Source: Methanothrix harundinacea (GTDB lineage Archaea; Halobacteriota; Methanosarcinia; Methanotrichales; Methanotrichaceae). From it: a stretch of 64,000 nt of DNA. Position 1 is the first letter of the stretch. Each line of letters begins with the position of its first letter. The notes under the pieces are model-generated. The model did not search any database. It was not told the DNA's origin and saw only the letters and a list, made by a program, of their open reading frames with translations. Shown in pieces: positions 38,154 to 48,038 of the stretch. The position numbers and the translations under genes were made by a program. The DNA is taken from positions 21,333 through 85,332 of the forward strand of contig LGFT01000008.1 of the NCBI GenBank assembly GCA_001509375.1, written 5' to 3'.

Positions 38154-39896
38154 TCACCATCCTCTCCGCCTCCGATAAATCTTCATCATCGTCTCGATCG
38201 TCTCGGGATCGACCATCCCCATGGTGGAGATGGTCTCGTAGAACCTGTGGGGTATTCTTGCCCTTTCGGGGTCGAAGCCCTCTCGCCTCTTGAACCTGTA
38301 CTTCTCATCGAAGATCTTCCGGCCGAGGACCTCCAGCTCCTCCTCGGTCCTCTCGATCCCCACCGAGGCCAGGGCCTCGATTATCTTCTCGGTGGAATAG
38401 ACGCCTCGTGCAAAGAGGCATCCGACGAGAGAGTTGTAGACTCCCCTGGAGTCGTCCTCCTTGATGATAGCGTCGACCATCTCCTCGGGGGAGAGATTCT
38501 TCTTTGCTGCCTTCTGGTCGATGCTGTACCCGGCGTTGTCCAGGTGGGAATGTCTCACCCCCACCGTCAGGCCGAAGATTGATGCGGGACCCGTGTGGTA
38601 GCCGGGGACCTCGTTTTTGCCGAGGGCCATGGCAAAATCCCCGCCGCCGTACTTTTCCGATGCAGCCTCTACCCCTTCGGCCAGAGCTGAGTAGAACTCG
38701 TTTTGCTTCTTGACTATGTTGTCGATGGCCTTCAGGTATTCATTGACGTCGTTCCACTGGAGTTTTACGCCAAGGGCGTCCTCAGGCGTTATGATGCCCC
38801 GCTCGAGGGCCTCCGTCGCCCAGGCGAGGACGACACCGGTGCTGATGGCGTCGATACCCTGCCGCTCGCAGGCCTCGATCAGCTCCAAAACCCCCTCGGG
38901 GGATGAAACGCCGAGGTTTGAGCCGAGGGCATAGATCAGCTCGAAGTCGTAAGATATCTTCCTGATCTCATACTCGTGCTCGCGGGAGAAGGAGGTCTTG
39001 AGCATCCCGATATGGATGCAGCCTATGGGGCAGTGGGCGCAGGAGACTCGCCTGAAGAGGTAGTCGTCGGCGAGAACCTCGCCGCTGATCTTCTCCGCCC
39101 CCTCGAAGCTGCTCTCCTGAAAGTTTCGGGTGGGAAGGCCTTTCAGCTGGTTTAGGACGTTGATGTTGATGGGGGTTCCGATGTCGTGATACTTCTCCAT
39201 GGCGTCGGTCTGGACGACGGTCTTGTAGAGCCCTTTGTATATCTCCCTGTACCTCCTGGGATCAGGAACTTCGACGTCCTCGGTCCCCGAGATGACGATC
39301 GCCTTCAGCTTCTTCGACCCGAAGGCAGCGCCGAGGCCGAGCCTTCCGAAGTGCCGATAGGTGTCAACGACGACCCCCGCATACTTGACGAGCATCTCCC
39401 CTCCGGGCCCGATCCTGATGATGGACCTTCGGCCGACGCCCGTCTCGACGTCGCGCAGGATGTAGCCTACGACGGTGGCCGGGATCCCCCATATCGACCT
39501 CGCGTCCTTGATCTGGACATCGTCGTCTCTGATGGAGATGTAGACCGGCCGATCGGCTGCGCCCCTGATGACGATCGACTCGTGGCCCGCGAACCTCATG
39601 GCCATGGCGAGCCTCCCTCCGGCGTAGGACTCGCCCAGCTCGCCACTTAATGGGGACTTGAAGGTGGCGACGGTCTTGGTCATCGCAGGAAAAAGGGCGT
39701 TTAGGGGTCCGATGGAAAATATTATCGGGGCCTCCGGCGAGAGGGGCTCGATCCCTGCGGGACACTCCTCCAGAAGGAGCTGGGTAGCGACCCCCGTTCC
39801 GCCGAGCCACTCCTCGAAGAGGTCGTATCTATCCTCAACAAAGCTCTCGCCTTTGTTGAGATCGATGTAAAGAACTCTTCTCAGCATCCGGTCCAC
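38154..39896 (-). CDS. Aldehyde:ferredoxin oxidoreductase (tungsten AOR family)
   Basis: LYIDLNKGESFVEDRYDLFEEWLGGTGVATQLL; SCAHCPIGCIHIG; HLDNAGYSIDQ. Confidence 0.94.
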   Translation of the reverse strand: MDRMLRRVLYIDLNKGESFVEDRYDLFEEWLGGTGVATQLLLEECPAGIEPLSPEAPIIFSIGPLNALFPAMTKTVATFKSPLSGELGESYAGGRLAMAMRFAGHESIVIRGAADRPVYISIRDDDVQIKDARSIWGIPATVVGYILRDVETGVGRRSIIRIGPGGEMLVKYAGVVVDTYRHFGRLGLGAAFGSKKLKAIVISGTEDVEVPDPRRYREIYKGLYKTVVQTDAMEKYHDIGTPININVLNQLKGLPTRNFQESSFEGAEKISGEVLADDYLFRRVSCAHCPIGCIHIGMLKTSFSREHEYEIRKISYDFELIYALGSNLGVSSPEGVLELIEACERQGIDAISTGVVLAWATEALERGIITPEDALGVKLQWNDVNEYLKAIDNIVKKQNEFYSALAEGVEAASEKYGGGDFAMALGKNEVPGYHTGPASIFGLTVGVRHSHLDNAGYSIDQKAAKKNLSPEEMVDAIIKEDDSRGVYNSLVGCLFARGVYSTEKIIEALASVGIERTEEELEVLGRKIFDEKYRFKRREGFDPERARIPHRFYETISTMGMVDPETIETMMKIYRRRRGW

Positions 39897-39912
39897 CTCC
39901 TACGTCTGGCCA

Positions 39913-40437
39913 TCAATCTTCCACCTCTTCCATCTCCAGGACTCCGTGGGGGCAGAAGGCGACGCAGGCCCCGCAGTGCTTGCACTTGATCGCTTTTCCC
40001 TCGGCGTCCAGGGAGATGGCCCTGATGAGGCAGGCGTCGGCGCAGGCGCCGCATCCCTGGCAGAGATCTCGGTGGAAAACTACCCTGCCGTCCTCCCTCT
40101 GCTCAAGGGCTCCCGTGGGGCAGGCCGCGACGCAGGGGGGGTCTTTGCAGGCGTGGCAGACCACCACGGCGAAGTCGCCCTCCAGGCCTCCCTGGGTTTT
40201 GACTTTGATGGCGCTTCTGGCCAGGGACGCCCGGCCGGTGTTGATCCTGCTGCAGGCGAACATGCAGGAGAGGCATCCTATGCACCTCTCCGGGTGGGCG
40301 ACCTTCAGCCTCCTCATCTTTTTTCTCTTCGCCTTCTTCTGCTCCGCTATCTTCGATTCGTCCTCGACCACGTCTTTGACCGGGTTCATAGGTGCTGTCA
40401 CCGCATCCAGCCCCTCGGGGGTTTCGGACGATTCCAA
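39913..40437 (-). CDS. 4x[4Fe-4S] polyferredoxin-type electron-transfer protein
   Basis: CIGCLSCMFAC, CHACKDPPCVAACP, CQGCGACADACL, CKHCGACVAFCP. Confidence 0.93.
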   Translation of the reverse strand: MESSETPEGLDAVTAPMNPVKDVVEDESKIAEQKKAKRKKMRRLKVAHPERCIGCLSCMFACSRINTGRASLARSAIKVKTQGGLEGDFAVVVCHACKDPPCVAACPTGALEQREDGRVVFHRDLCQGCGACADACLIRAISLDAEGKAIKCKHCGACVAFCPHGVLEMEEVED

Positions 40438-40697
40438 ACCAGCTCACAACCTCGATATTGATCGGTCCAAGTCTCACTATTCTGGGCAGCAGAACGTCGT
40501 CTGATCTTTAGCCGATCAGAATGATCTAAAAATTAGTTCGCATAATAATTAATCATTTCTCGTCAGATCAGGTGAGGGTACCGGTCCGCCGGGTGGTGGG
40601 GACGAGGATTTTTGGAGGTTGATGGACGAAAGCCGATCAGATGAAATAAGGTCCTTTGTTGTTGGTGGTGGGGGCAGGAGCCCCCGGTTAAGAATGC

Positions 40698-41810
40698 TCA
40701 CTCAGCGTCCTCGAACCTCTCCCCCAGGGTCTTGAGGACGGTGGGAAGGGTGGTGTACTCCATATCCTCCATGGGGAGGCGGTGGGGCTCGAAGGGGCCG
40801 TGCCTTCTCATGTAGTCGGTGATCTCGTTAACCCTCTGTCTCGTTAAATCGAAGGCCGGGTCTCTGAAGAGGTCGACGGGGCCGATCAGCATCCCCTTCG
40901 CGATCTGGAATCCTGCGGCTATGACCCTTGGGGGTCCGTCGAACCGTGTGCAACAGGCGTCCTCGAAGGCGCAGGGCATCAGGGGTCCGTTGTGGCTCCC
41001 CCTCATCCAGCCGCTGACGAGGTGGCCGAGGGAGAAGGGTTCCAGGACCTCGCCAAGGGCGGGGAGCCCCGACTGGGCCCTCACCAGGGCCACAGGATCG
41101 TCCTTTCCAACATATTTGCCTGCGGTCTGATAGAGCTTTTCGGTGCTGACGACGGCTCCGGGCTCATCCTCGGGGAGCTTTCCGGGCTTCGGGTAGACCC
41201 TCTTGATGACGTACCTGCTCTTGGCGCCGATCAGGGCCAGCATGTCGTACATCTCCTCCGGCAACTCCATCATCACCTTCTTGTGCTCCATGATGTCCCA
41301 GACCTCGAAGACGAAGCCCCGGTGGATGCTGGGGTCGATGACGAGGCCAGCGGTGTTGAAGGGGTCGGCAAATATCCGAAATATCGGCAGGTTAAAGGCT
41401 CCTGGCTCGGTCTTGTCCATCATGAAGGCGACGACGGGTTCCGCCAAACGCTCGTGAAACTCCATCTCTGCGACCCCGGGCCCCATCCCCTTGATGTTGC
41501 CGCAGAATGCATCGCTTAGGAGGTCCTGGCCCGCGCCGTAGAGCTTCAGCTCTTCGGCCTTCTCCGTCGCCTTGCACATTACATCCCAGGCGAGGCCGTG
41601 GATCTCGGCGTTGTCCTCCCCGAGAAGGTGGGTCATCATGAGCTGGAGGTCGTCGCCGACCGACATCACCTTGAAGTCTATGATTCTTCCTTTTGCCTTC
41701 TCCTGAGCCAGGACCGACTCTGCAATCTCCTTCAGTGCGGGGTGAACGGTGGCGTGTCCGGGCCATCCGCCGACGTCTGCCTTGATCAAGCTGATAGTGA
41801 TTTTGCTCAT
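40698..41810 (-). CDS. fbp: Fructose-1,6-bisphosphate aldolase/phosphatase
   Basis: ITISLIKADVGGWPGHATVHPAL; MSVGDDLQLMMTHLLGEDNAEIHGLAWDVM; DPFNTAGLVIDPSIHRGFVFEVWD. Confidence 0.95.
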   Translation of the reverse strand: MSKITISLIKADVGGWPGHATVHPALKEIAESVLAQEKAKGRIIDFKVMSVGDDLQLMMTHLLGEDNAEIHGLAWDVMCKATEKAEELKLYGAGQDLLSDAFCGNIKGMGPGVAEMEFHERLAEPVVAFMMDKTEPGAFNLPIFRIFADPFNTAGLVIDPSIHRGFVFEVWDIMEHKKVMMELPEEMYDMLALIGAKSRYVIKRVYPKPGKLPEDEPGAVVSTEKLYQTAGKYVGKDDPVALVRAQSGLPALGEVLEPFSLGHLVSGWMRGSHNGPLMPCAFEDACCTRFDGPPRVIAAGFQIAKGMLIGPVDLFRDPAFDLTRQRVNEITDYMRRHGPFEPHRLPMEDMEYTTLPTVLKTLGERFEDAE

Positions 41811-42111
41811 TTACAATCCCCTCTGTCCGGTCGACCCCCTCGAATCTAAATCGGCGTCAATCAGGCTTATCATGCCTCTGGGCGATGACCGATGGGGTGC
41901 ATCGATTCGGATTGTTGCCAACCGGCCGTGGTGACTCTACTGCATCAAGCTATACTTGCAGCCTTTTACCTGTTACGGTTCCGTTTTTTAGAGCTCGATG
42001 ACCTCAGGATCTCAAGATGATGATATTTTCGGTCTTTCGTCTGGGCCCGAGAATCGCTCAAGTTCCCAGAGGGTTTTATTACGAGAGAGAACCAACCTCA
42101 ATGTGTGAGGA

Positions 42112-43293
42112 GTGTTTGAGGTTATGGAAGTCATCGCAAAATATCGCGTCGAAACGGACCTTCCGATCGATAAAGCAGCAGAGGCGATCGCCGCGGAGCA
42201 GTCGACGGGAACTTGGACCGAGGTGGAACGGGAGAAGCTGGCAGGTGATCTTGCGGCCCGGGTGATCCAGGCCGAGGGGAACTTCGCTTACGTCGCCTTC
42301 CCCGAAGAGCTCTTCGAGCCGGGGAACATCCCCCAGTACCTTTCCGTCGTGGCGGGAAATCTCTTCGGCCTTGGGGATCTGAATAAAGTTCGTCTCCTGG
42401 ATGTCGTCTTCCCTAAGAGCCTGGTGAAGGCCCACAAAGGCCCGAGGTTTGGGATCGATGAGGCCCGCAAGATCCTGGGCATCTTCGATCGGCCGCTGGT
42501 GGGAACGATCATCAAGCCGAAGGTGGGCCTCAGCCCAAAGGAGACGGCAGAGGTGGCGGGCCAGGCTGCGAGGGGCGGCCTCGATCTGATCAAGGACGAT
42601 GAGACCCTCACAGACCAGGCCTTCTGCCCCATCGACGAGAGGGTGGAGGCGGTGATGGCCGAGCTCTCGAAGGTCGAGGACGAGACGGGGAAGAATGCCT
42701 TTTACGCCGTCAACGTCACCTGCGGCGCCGATGAGATTCTGGATCGGGCCGAGGACGTGATCGGTCGCGGCGCCAACATGGTGATGGTGGACGTCCTCAC
42801 CGCCGGGTTTTCGGCCCTCGAAGTCCTCTCCCGGGGGGTGAAGGTCCCCGTCCACGTCCACAGGACGATGCACGGAGCCTTCAGCCGGGACCGGCGACAC
42901 GGCATATCGATGGTCCCCATATCCAGGCTTGTTCGGATGGCTGGAGGCACGAACCTTCACACCGGGAGCTACCTCGGCAAGATGGCCGGCGATCGGGAAG
43001 AGAACGACCAATGCAGAGATGCCCTCCGAGACGACTGGTACGGCCTCCGTCCCGTATTTCCCGTCGCCTCTGGGGGCGTCCATCCCGGGAACGTCCGCCC
43101 CAACCTCGAAGGTTACGGCATCGACTGCATAGTTCAGGCGGGCGGCGGAGTTCATGGCCATCCCTGGGGTACCTCTGGAGGGGCGAAGGCGATGGTCCAG
43201 GCCGTGGAGGCATGGAAGGCCGGTGTCTCTGCGGAGGAGTACGCCAAGAGCCATAAAGAGCTGGAAGCGGCGTTGAAGTTCTGGTCTCGATGA
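42112..43293 (+). CDS. rbcL: Ribulose bisphosphate carboxylase, form III-like large subunit
   Basis: GTIIKPKVGL, GGLDLIKDDETL, HVHRTMHGAF, LHTGSYLGKMAGD, PVASGGVHPG, QAGGGVHGHPWG; start may be ATG at 42124. Confidence 0.95.
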   Translation: MFEVMEVIAKYRVETDLPIDKAAEAIAAEQSTGTWTEVEREKLAGDLAARVIQAEGNFAYVAFPEELFEPGNIPQYLSVVAGNLFGLGDLNKVRLLDVVFPKSLVKAHKGPRFGIDEARKILGIFDRPLVGTIIKPKVGLSPKETAEVAGQAARGGLDLIKDDETLTDQAFCPIDERVEAVMAELSKVEDETGKNAFYAVNVTCGADEILDRAEDVIGRGANMVMVDVLTAGFSALEVLSRGVKVPVHVHRTMHGAFSRDRRHGISMVPISRLVRMAGGTNLHTGSYLGKMAGDREENDQCRDALRDDWYGLRPVFPVASGGVHPGNVRPNLEGYGIDCIVQAGGGVHGHPWGTSGGAKAMVQAVEAWKAGVSAEEYAKSHKELEAALKFWSR

Positions 43294-43360
43294 GATAATT
43301 CCAGATCGGTAGACGATACTCCAAAACCGAAGAGTTTATATTGTTACATGTAATGAGATC

Positions 43361-43397
43361 ACAGCGTCTATCACAGCTTGAGTGATTGTAGCGCTGT
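43361..43397 (+). other. Imperfect hairpin near predicted 5' end of ATP synthase operon mRNA
   Basis: ACAGCG-TCT-ATCAC-AGCTTGA-GTGAT-TGTAG-CGCTGT; TATA-like TTTATAT at about 43335. Confidence 0.4.
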
Positions 43398-43436
43398 CTG
43401 AAAACGGTAAGGATGTAGTGAGGGTAGAGGGATCAG

Positions 43437-43763
43437 ATGACGAGACACGAAATCTTATCGAAGATTAAGCAGGCGGAAGCCGATGCTCAAGCCAGCATCG
43501 AGCGGGCCCAACAAGAGCGAGACAAGCGAATCGCCGATGCCACTGCCGAAGCAACGAACATTGTTAGAAATGCTGAGGCTGAATCGCAAGATTATTTCGA
43601 AAAGCGTCTTGCCGAAGCCGATAAGGCGGCTCAGTCCAAGAAGCAAGCGATCATCGACGAAGGCATGAAGAAGGTCAATGCAATGAAGAGCAGTGCCAGC
43701 AGTAAGGTGGACGTCGCAGTTGAACATCTGCTAAAGGAGTTTATGGGGTTGTTGCATGCTTAG
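43437..43763 (+). CDS. ahaH: A-type ATP synthase subunit H
   Basis: Coiled-coil QAEADAQASIERAQQERDKRIADATAEATNIVRNAEAE; first gene of operon. Confidence 0.88.
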   Translation: MTRHEILSKIKQAEADAQASIERAQQERDKRIADATAEATNIVRNAEAESQDYFEKRLAEADKAAQSKKQAIIDEGMKKVNAMKSSASSKVDVAVEHLLKEFMGLLHA

Positions 43764-45822
43764 ACCCGTTGAGATGAGTCGTGTTGTCGTCGCCGGGTCG
43801 AATAAGGTTATAGAACCTGTCATAGAGAAGTTGCACGAGCTAAACCTGTTGCATGTCGTCAACTATTCAGGCACAGATGATGCCTTCGAGATGGGCAAGC
43901 CCTTGGGAACGGCGTCTGAATACGCCGAAAAGCTGATAAAGCTGCGGTCGATCGAGAGATACCTGAACATCAGTGACAAGATGCCTGACAAACAGTTCCC
44001 CGAGTCTCAGGTGCTTTCACAGATGGATGGGATCCTCGGCAGCGTAGGCGACGACGTCATCGCCACCGCCGAGCGGATATCCGAGATCGATAACGAGGTC
44101 AAGATCAAGCAGGATCAGGCCAAGGCCCTGAAGCCCCTGGCTGGGCTGCCCCTCGATCTGGAGCTTTTGTACGGCTATAACTCCCTGGCACCCTTTGTGG
44201 GAACTGTCGCTTCTCCCGTCGAGGCCGACGTATCTAAGGTCTCATACGTAAATGAGGTATTCACTGCCAGTTCTGGCGGCACCAACGCGGTGGCCGTATT
44301 TGTGCCCGCGGAGAAAGCAGGAGATGTTTCGGGCGTTCTCGCGGAGCATGGTTTCTCTGAGATATCTGTACCCCGGGGACTGACTGGAAGCATTGCCGGA
44401 GCCATAAGCACCCTCGAGTCTGATTCCAAAAGGCTGGAGGGCGAGAAGGTGCCGCTGCAGAAGAAGCTGAATGACATAAAGGCTCAGCATGAGGACCTGA
44501 CCCTGGCCATCGACGAGTACCTCTCGATACAGTCTCAAAAAGCGGAGTCGCCTCTGAGGTTCGCTTCAACCGACAACGCCTTCATGATCGACGGATGGCT
44601 TCCGACCGATCAGTACGAGACTCTGAAGCGGGAGCTTGAGAGCGCAGCGGGGGGACGTGTCCAGGTTGAGAAGCTGGACGGCTCCGAGGCTGATAAGCTG
44701 GTGGAGACTGGTGAGGATATTCCCACCAAGATGAACAATCCCAGCATCGTCCGGCCTTACGAGCTGATCACTCGTCTATTCGCCATTCCCGAGTACAAAG
44801 AGTTCGACCCGACATTGCTGATATTCGTATTTTTCCCGTTGATGTTCGGCCTGATCCTGGGCGATGTGGCTTATGGACTCATAATATTCATTGTGATGTT
44901 CATGCTCAAGCGCAAGTTCAGAACCCCTGGTTGGGCGTCTCTGATAAACATCGTGATCATAGCGAGCATCTGGGCGATAATATTCGGCTTCATATTCGGC
45001 GAGATCTTTGGACCCCTGGGCCTCTGGGACTACATATTCAGCGGTTCTCATCACGTGGGCCTCCTGGGAACTGTGGCTGACCCGCATCACGTCGGCATCG
45101 ACTTCGGTTCTGGGTTCTACGGTTCTCTAGGAAGGTTGGGTCCCGAGATTGGCGGCTTCGCTGGTGGGATGTTCCCCATGTACAGGCTGGCGACGGCCTC
45201 TGTTCTGATGCTGATCGGTGTAAGCATCTTCATCGGTGTCATTCACACAGGCATCGGTTCCGTTTTGGGCGTAAAGAACGAACTCGCCTACGGCGAGAAG
45301 AGACACGCCTATTTCGAGAAGCTTCCTGTGCTTCTCTTCCAGGTCTTCTTCGGCCTAGGCCTGCTTGGATTGATTGCGGGTGGCTTGACCCATCCCTTGG
45401 TGCTGCTCAGCGCGCTGGTCATCATCATATCCATTGTTATGATGGTAAAGGGGCCCGAAGGTGTCATGGGTGCGACTCACATACCTTTCTTTGTGAGCAA
45501 CCTGATATCTTATCTGCGACTTCTGGCCATTGGCCTGGCGTCGGTGGGCGTTGCCTTCGCTGCAAATCAGCTGGCTTTCTATGTGCTGATGCCTATGCTG
45601 AGCGGTGGGGGCCACGAAGGTTTCACGACGATAGCGATCGTTGTTGGCATAGTTGTGTTGATCATGGTTCACTTCATCAACCTGCTTCTTGGAATCCTCT
45701 CTCCGTTCATGCATCCTCTCAGGTTGCACTACGTGGAGATGTTCACCAAGTTCTACAGCGGGCACGGTGGTGGAGTTGAGTATTCACCCTTCGGACGTGT
45801 CCGAAGGTTCTTGAGAGATTGA
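43756..45822 (+). CDS. ahaI: A-type ATP synthase subunit I (a subunit)
   Basis: RPYELITRLFAIPEYKEFDPTLLIFVFFPLMFGLILGDVAYGL; C-terminal multi-TM. Confidence 0.96.
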   Translation: MLRPVEMSRVVVAGSNKVIEPVIEKLHELNLLHVVNYSGTDDAFEMGKPLGTASEYAEKLIKLRSIERYLNISDKMPDKQFPESQVLSQMDGILGSVGDDVIATAERISEIDNEVKIKQDQAKALKPLAGLPLDLELLYGYNSLAPFVGTVASPVEADVSKVSYVNEVFTASSGGTNAVAVFVPAEKAGDVSGVLAEHGFSEISVPRGLTGSIAGAISTLESDSKRLEGEKVPLQKKLNDIKAQHEDLTLAIDEYLSIQSQKAESPLRFASTDNAFMIDGWLPTDQYETLKRELESAAGGRVQVEKLDGSEADKLVETGEDIPTKMNNPSIVRPYELITRLFAIPEYKEFDPTLLIFVFFPLMFGLILGDVAYGLIIFIVMFMLKRKFRTPGWASLINIVIIASIWAIIFGFIFGEIFGPLGLWDYIFSGSHHVGLLGTVADPHHVGIDFGSGFYGSLGRLGPEIGGFAGGMFPMYRLATASVLMLIGVSIFIGVIHTGIGSVLGVKNELAYGEKRHAYFEKLPVLLFQVFFGLGLLGLIAGGLTHPLVLLSALVIIISIVMMVKGPEGVMGATHIPFFVSNLISYLRLLAIGLASVGVAFAANQLAFYVLMPMLSGGGHEGFTTIAIVVGIVVLIMVHFINLLLGILSPFMHPLRLHYVEMFTKFYSGHGGGVEYSPFGRVRRFLRD

Positions 45823-45855
45823 GTGATTAGGATTAGCTAACGGAGGGATAAGGAA

Positions 45856-46113
45856 ATGGTAGTAGAAACTATAACCGATGGTGGAATACTGTACGGACTT
45901 CTGGCTGTTGGCGCCGGTCTTGCGACTGGACTTGCTGGTATTGGTGCTGGTGTTGGTGAGCAGGGTATCGGAGCTGCTGTGGTGGGTGTCGTGGCAGAGG
46001 AGCCCGGCTTCCTGGGCAAGGGCTTGTTCCTGATGCTTCTACCCGAGACTCTCATCATCTTCGGTCTTGCAGTTTCACTGATCCTGATGTTCGCCTGGAC
46101 GCCCTTCGCGTGA
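45856..46113 (+). CDS. ahaK: A-type ATP synthase subunit K (c proteolipid)
   Basis: Two-helix hairpin LLAVGAGLATGLAGIGAGVGEQGIGAA...LFLMLLPETLIIFGLAVSLIL. Confidence 0.95.
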   Translation: MVVETITDGGILYGLLAVGAGLATGLAGIGAGVGEQGIGAAVVGVVAEEPGFLGKGLFLMLLPETLIIFGLAVSLILMFAWTPFA

Positions 46114-46127
46114 ATTCGCCATCCTGA

Positions 46128-46691
46128 GTGAGGTCGAGAGGAATGGCACTAGACGCAGTGGTAGAGGACATTCTTGCAACCAGCAAGGCAAAGGTCGCGG
46201 AGATGAACGCCGAGACCGAGCAAGAGGTTGCAAGGATACTTAATGAAGCCAGAGAACGTGCCGCGGAAATCAAGTCCGAAAAAGAGGGGGAGGCAGACAG
46301 CGCTGTTGAGGCTCTCGAGCGCAGAGTGATATCAAGCGCTCATCTTCAGGTGAAGAGGGCAGAGCTGAACGTGCGCAAGGATCTCATGGAGGAGGCTCGT
46401 CAAAAGCTCATCGAGGCGGTATCAAAGCTGCCCGAGAAGGAGAACGAGAACCTCCTAAAGGAGATCGTCAAGCCCTACAACCTGAAGGAGATGAAGGTCA
46501 AGTCCGGCAAGAAGGACCAGGCCTTCGTCTCTTCTCTTGCCCCCAACTATGAAGGGACTGTTGATACCGTTGGCGGTGTCGTGATAGAGAGCGAAGACGG
46601 TTCGATGAGCTACGATCACACTTACGAAACTCTGGCGAGTGAGGCTTTCAGCAAGTCCATGAAAGACGTCTCAAAGATCCTGTTTGGGTGA
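46128..46691 (+). CDS. ahaE: A-type ATP synthase subunit E
   Basis: [47 protein letters not shown]; operon position. Confidence 0.93.
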   Translation: MRSRGMALDAVVEDILATSKAKVAEMNAETEQEVARILNEARERAAEIKSEKEGEADSAVEALERRVISSAHLQVKRAELNVRKDLMEEARQKLIEAVSKLPEKENENLLKEIVKPYNLKEMKVKSGKKDQAFVSSLAPNYEGTVDTVGGVVIESEDGSMSYDHTYETLASEAFSKSMKDVSKILFG

Positions 46692-46695
46692 GGCC

Positions 46696-47739
46696 ATGCC
46701 GGTACTACGTTTGCCGAAGTTCGGAAAACCGGTGAAGTACGCATACATCACGGGGAGAGTTCGGGCCATGAAGACCAAACTCATACCCCACGAGATGTAT
46801 CAGAGAATGCTGGGCATGGACATACCAGAGATCACGCGGTACCTGGAAGAGACCCAATACAAGGAAGAGATCGATTCGATGGCGAAGGACCACTCAGGCG
46901 CGGAACTGGTGGAGTATGCAACCTTTGCCAACATTGCAAAGACCTACAGAAAGCTCCTGGAGGTCTCGATCGATGAACCTCAGTTCCTCATTCTGGAGTA
47001 CCTGAGACGTTGGGACATCTGGAACATCAAGACGATCCTCCGAGGCAAGTTCCACGGAGCCAGCGAAGAGGAGATCATGAAGTACCTGGTCCCCGCTGGC
47101 GAGCTGGACATGGAGTTCCTTGAGGGTCTGGCCAAGAAGGAGCGGATCGAGGAGGTAATACAGGCCTTCGATGGGACCGACTACTATGAGGCTCTGGCCC
47201 AGTACGATGGAAAAATGCTCTCTTCAGTGGAGAACGCCCTGGACAAGCTTTACTACTTCCGTATGGAGCGTGCCGTAGGCGGCACCCTCTCAGTGGGAGG
47301 CGGTCTCCTGTTGAAGTACGTCCGAAAGGAGATAGACGTCAAGAACCTGGTCACCCTCTTCCGGATGAACAAAGCCGGAATCGAGGCAAGCGTAATACAG
47401 GAGAACCTGATCCCCGGCGGAAAGCTTCACGAAGAGCTTAGCCGGATGGCGGGTCAGTCCTACAACGAGTTTGTCAGGGGACTTGAAGGCTATCCCTTCT
47501 GGAGCGCCATCTCGGATGTCGCGGCTGAGGGGGGCAGTGTGAGCAGGATAGAGGCGCGCCTTCGGGCATACCTTGTGAGGTACGCCTGGGCACTTTCAAA
47601 CTATCATCCGCTGTCCATCCTTCCGGTGCTCGGCTACATCGTTAGCAAGGATACTGAAGTTTCAAACATCAGGAAGATAGTCCGCGGAAAAGAGGCGGGT
47701 CTTTCTGCTGAGCTCATCGAAGAGCAGGTGGTGGCGTAA
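46696..47739 (+). CDS. ahaC: A-type ATP synthase subunit C
   Basis: [45 protein letters not shown]; operon position. Confidence 0.93.
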   Translation: MPVLRLPKFGKPVKYAYITGRVRAMKTKLIPHEMYQRMLGMDIPEITRYLEETQYKEEIDSMAKDHSGAELVEYATFANIAKTYRKLLEVSIDEPQFLILEYLRRWDIWNIKTILRGKFHGASEEEIMKYLVPAGELDMEFLEGLAKKERIEEVIQAFDGTDYYEALAQYDGKMLSSVENALDKLYYFRMERAVGGTLSVGGGLLLKYVRKEIDVKNLVTLFRMNKAGIEASVIQENLIPGGKLHEELSRMAGQSYNEFVRGLEGYPFWSAISDVAAEGGSVSRIEARLRAYLVRYAWALSNYHPLSILPVLGYIVSKDTEVSNIRKIVRGKEAGLSAELIEEQVVA

Positions 47740-48038
47740 TGCAGGTTGCTGTTATCGGCAGTGGTGACGCCGTTATCGGTTTCACCCTCGCTGGAATACG
47801 AAAGGCTTACGAGGCCACTTCAGAAGATGAGCTGATTTCGAAGATTGAGGGGGTCATGGCGGACCCAGAAGTCGGCATTTTGGTCTTGAGCCAGTCAGAT
47901 TTCAACAATCTCCCCTCTAGGCTCAGGGGCACGCTGACCGAATCTGTCAAGCCAACAGTGATCGCCATCGGAACTGAGCAGAGCACAGAGATGAGAGAGA
48001 AGATTAAAAGGGCAATAGGTGTTGATTTATGGAAGTAG
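47739..48038 (+). CDS. ahaF: A-type ATP synthase subunit F
   Basis: [50 protein letters not shown]. Confidence 0.94.
   Translation: MQVAVIGSGDAVIGFTLAGIRKAYEATSEDELISKIEGVMADPEVGILVLSQSDFNNLPSRLRGTLTESVKPTVIAIGTEQSTEMREKIKRAIGVDLWK

Noticed and set aside
42079-43254. 391-aa minus-strand ORF opposite RuBisCO
   Set aside because: Antisense shadow ORF; the plus strand carries all RuBisCO motifs.
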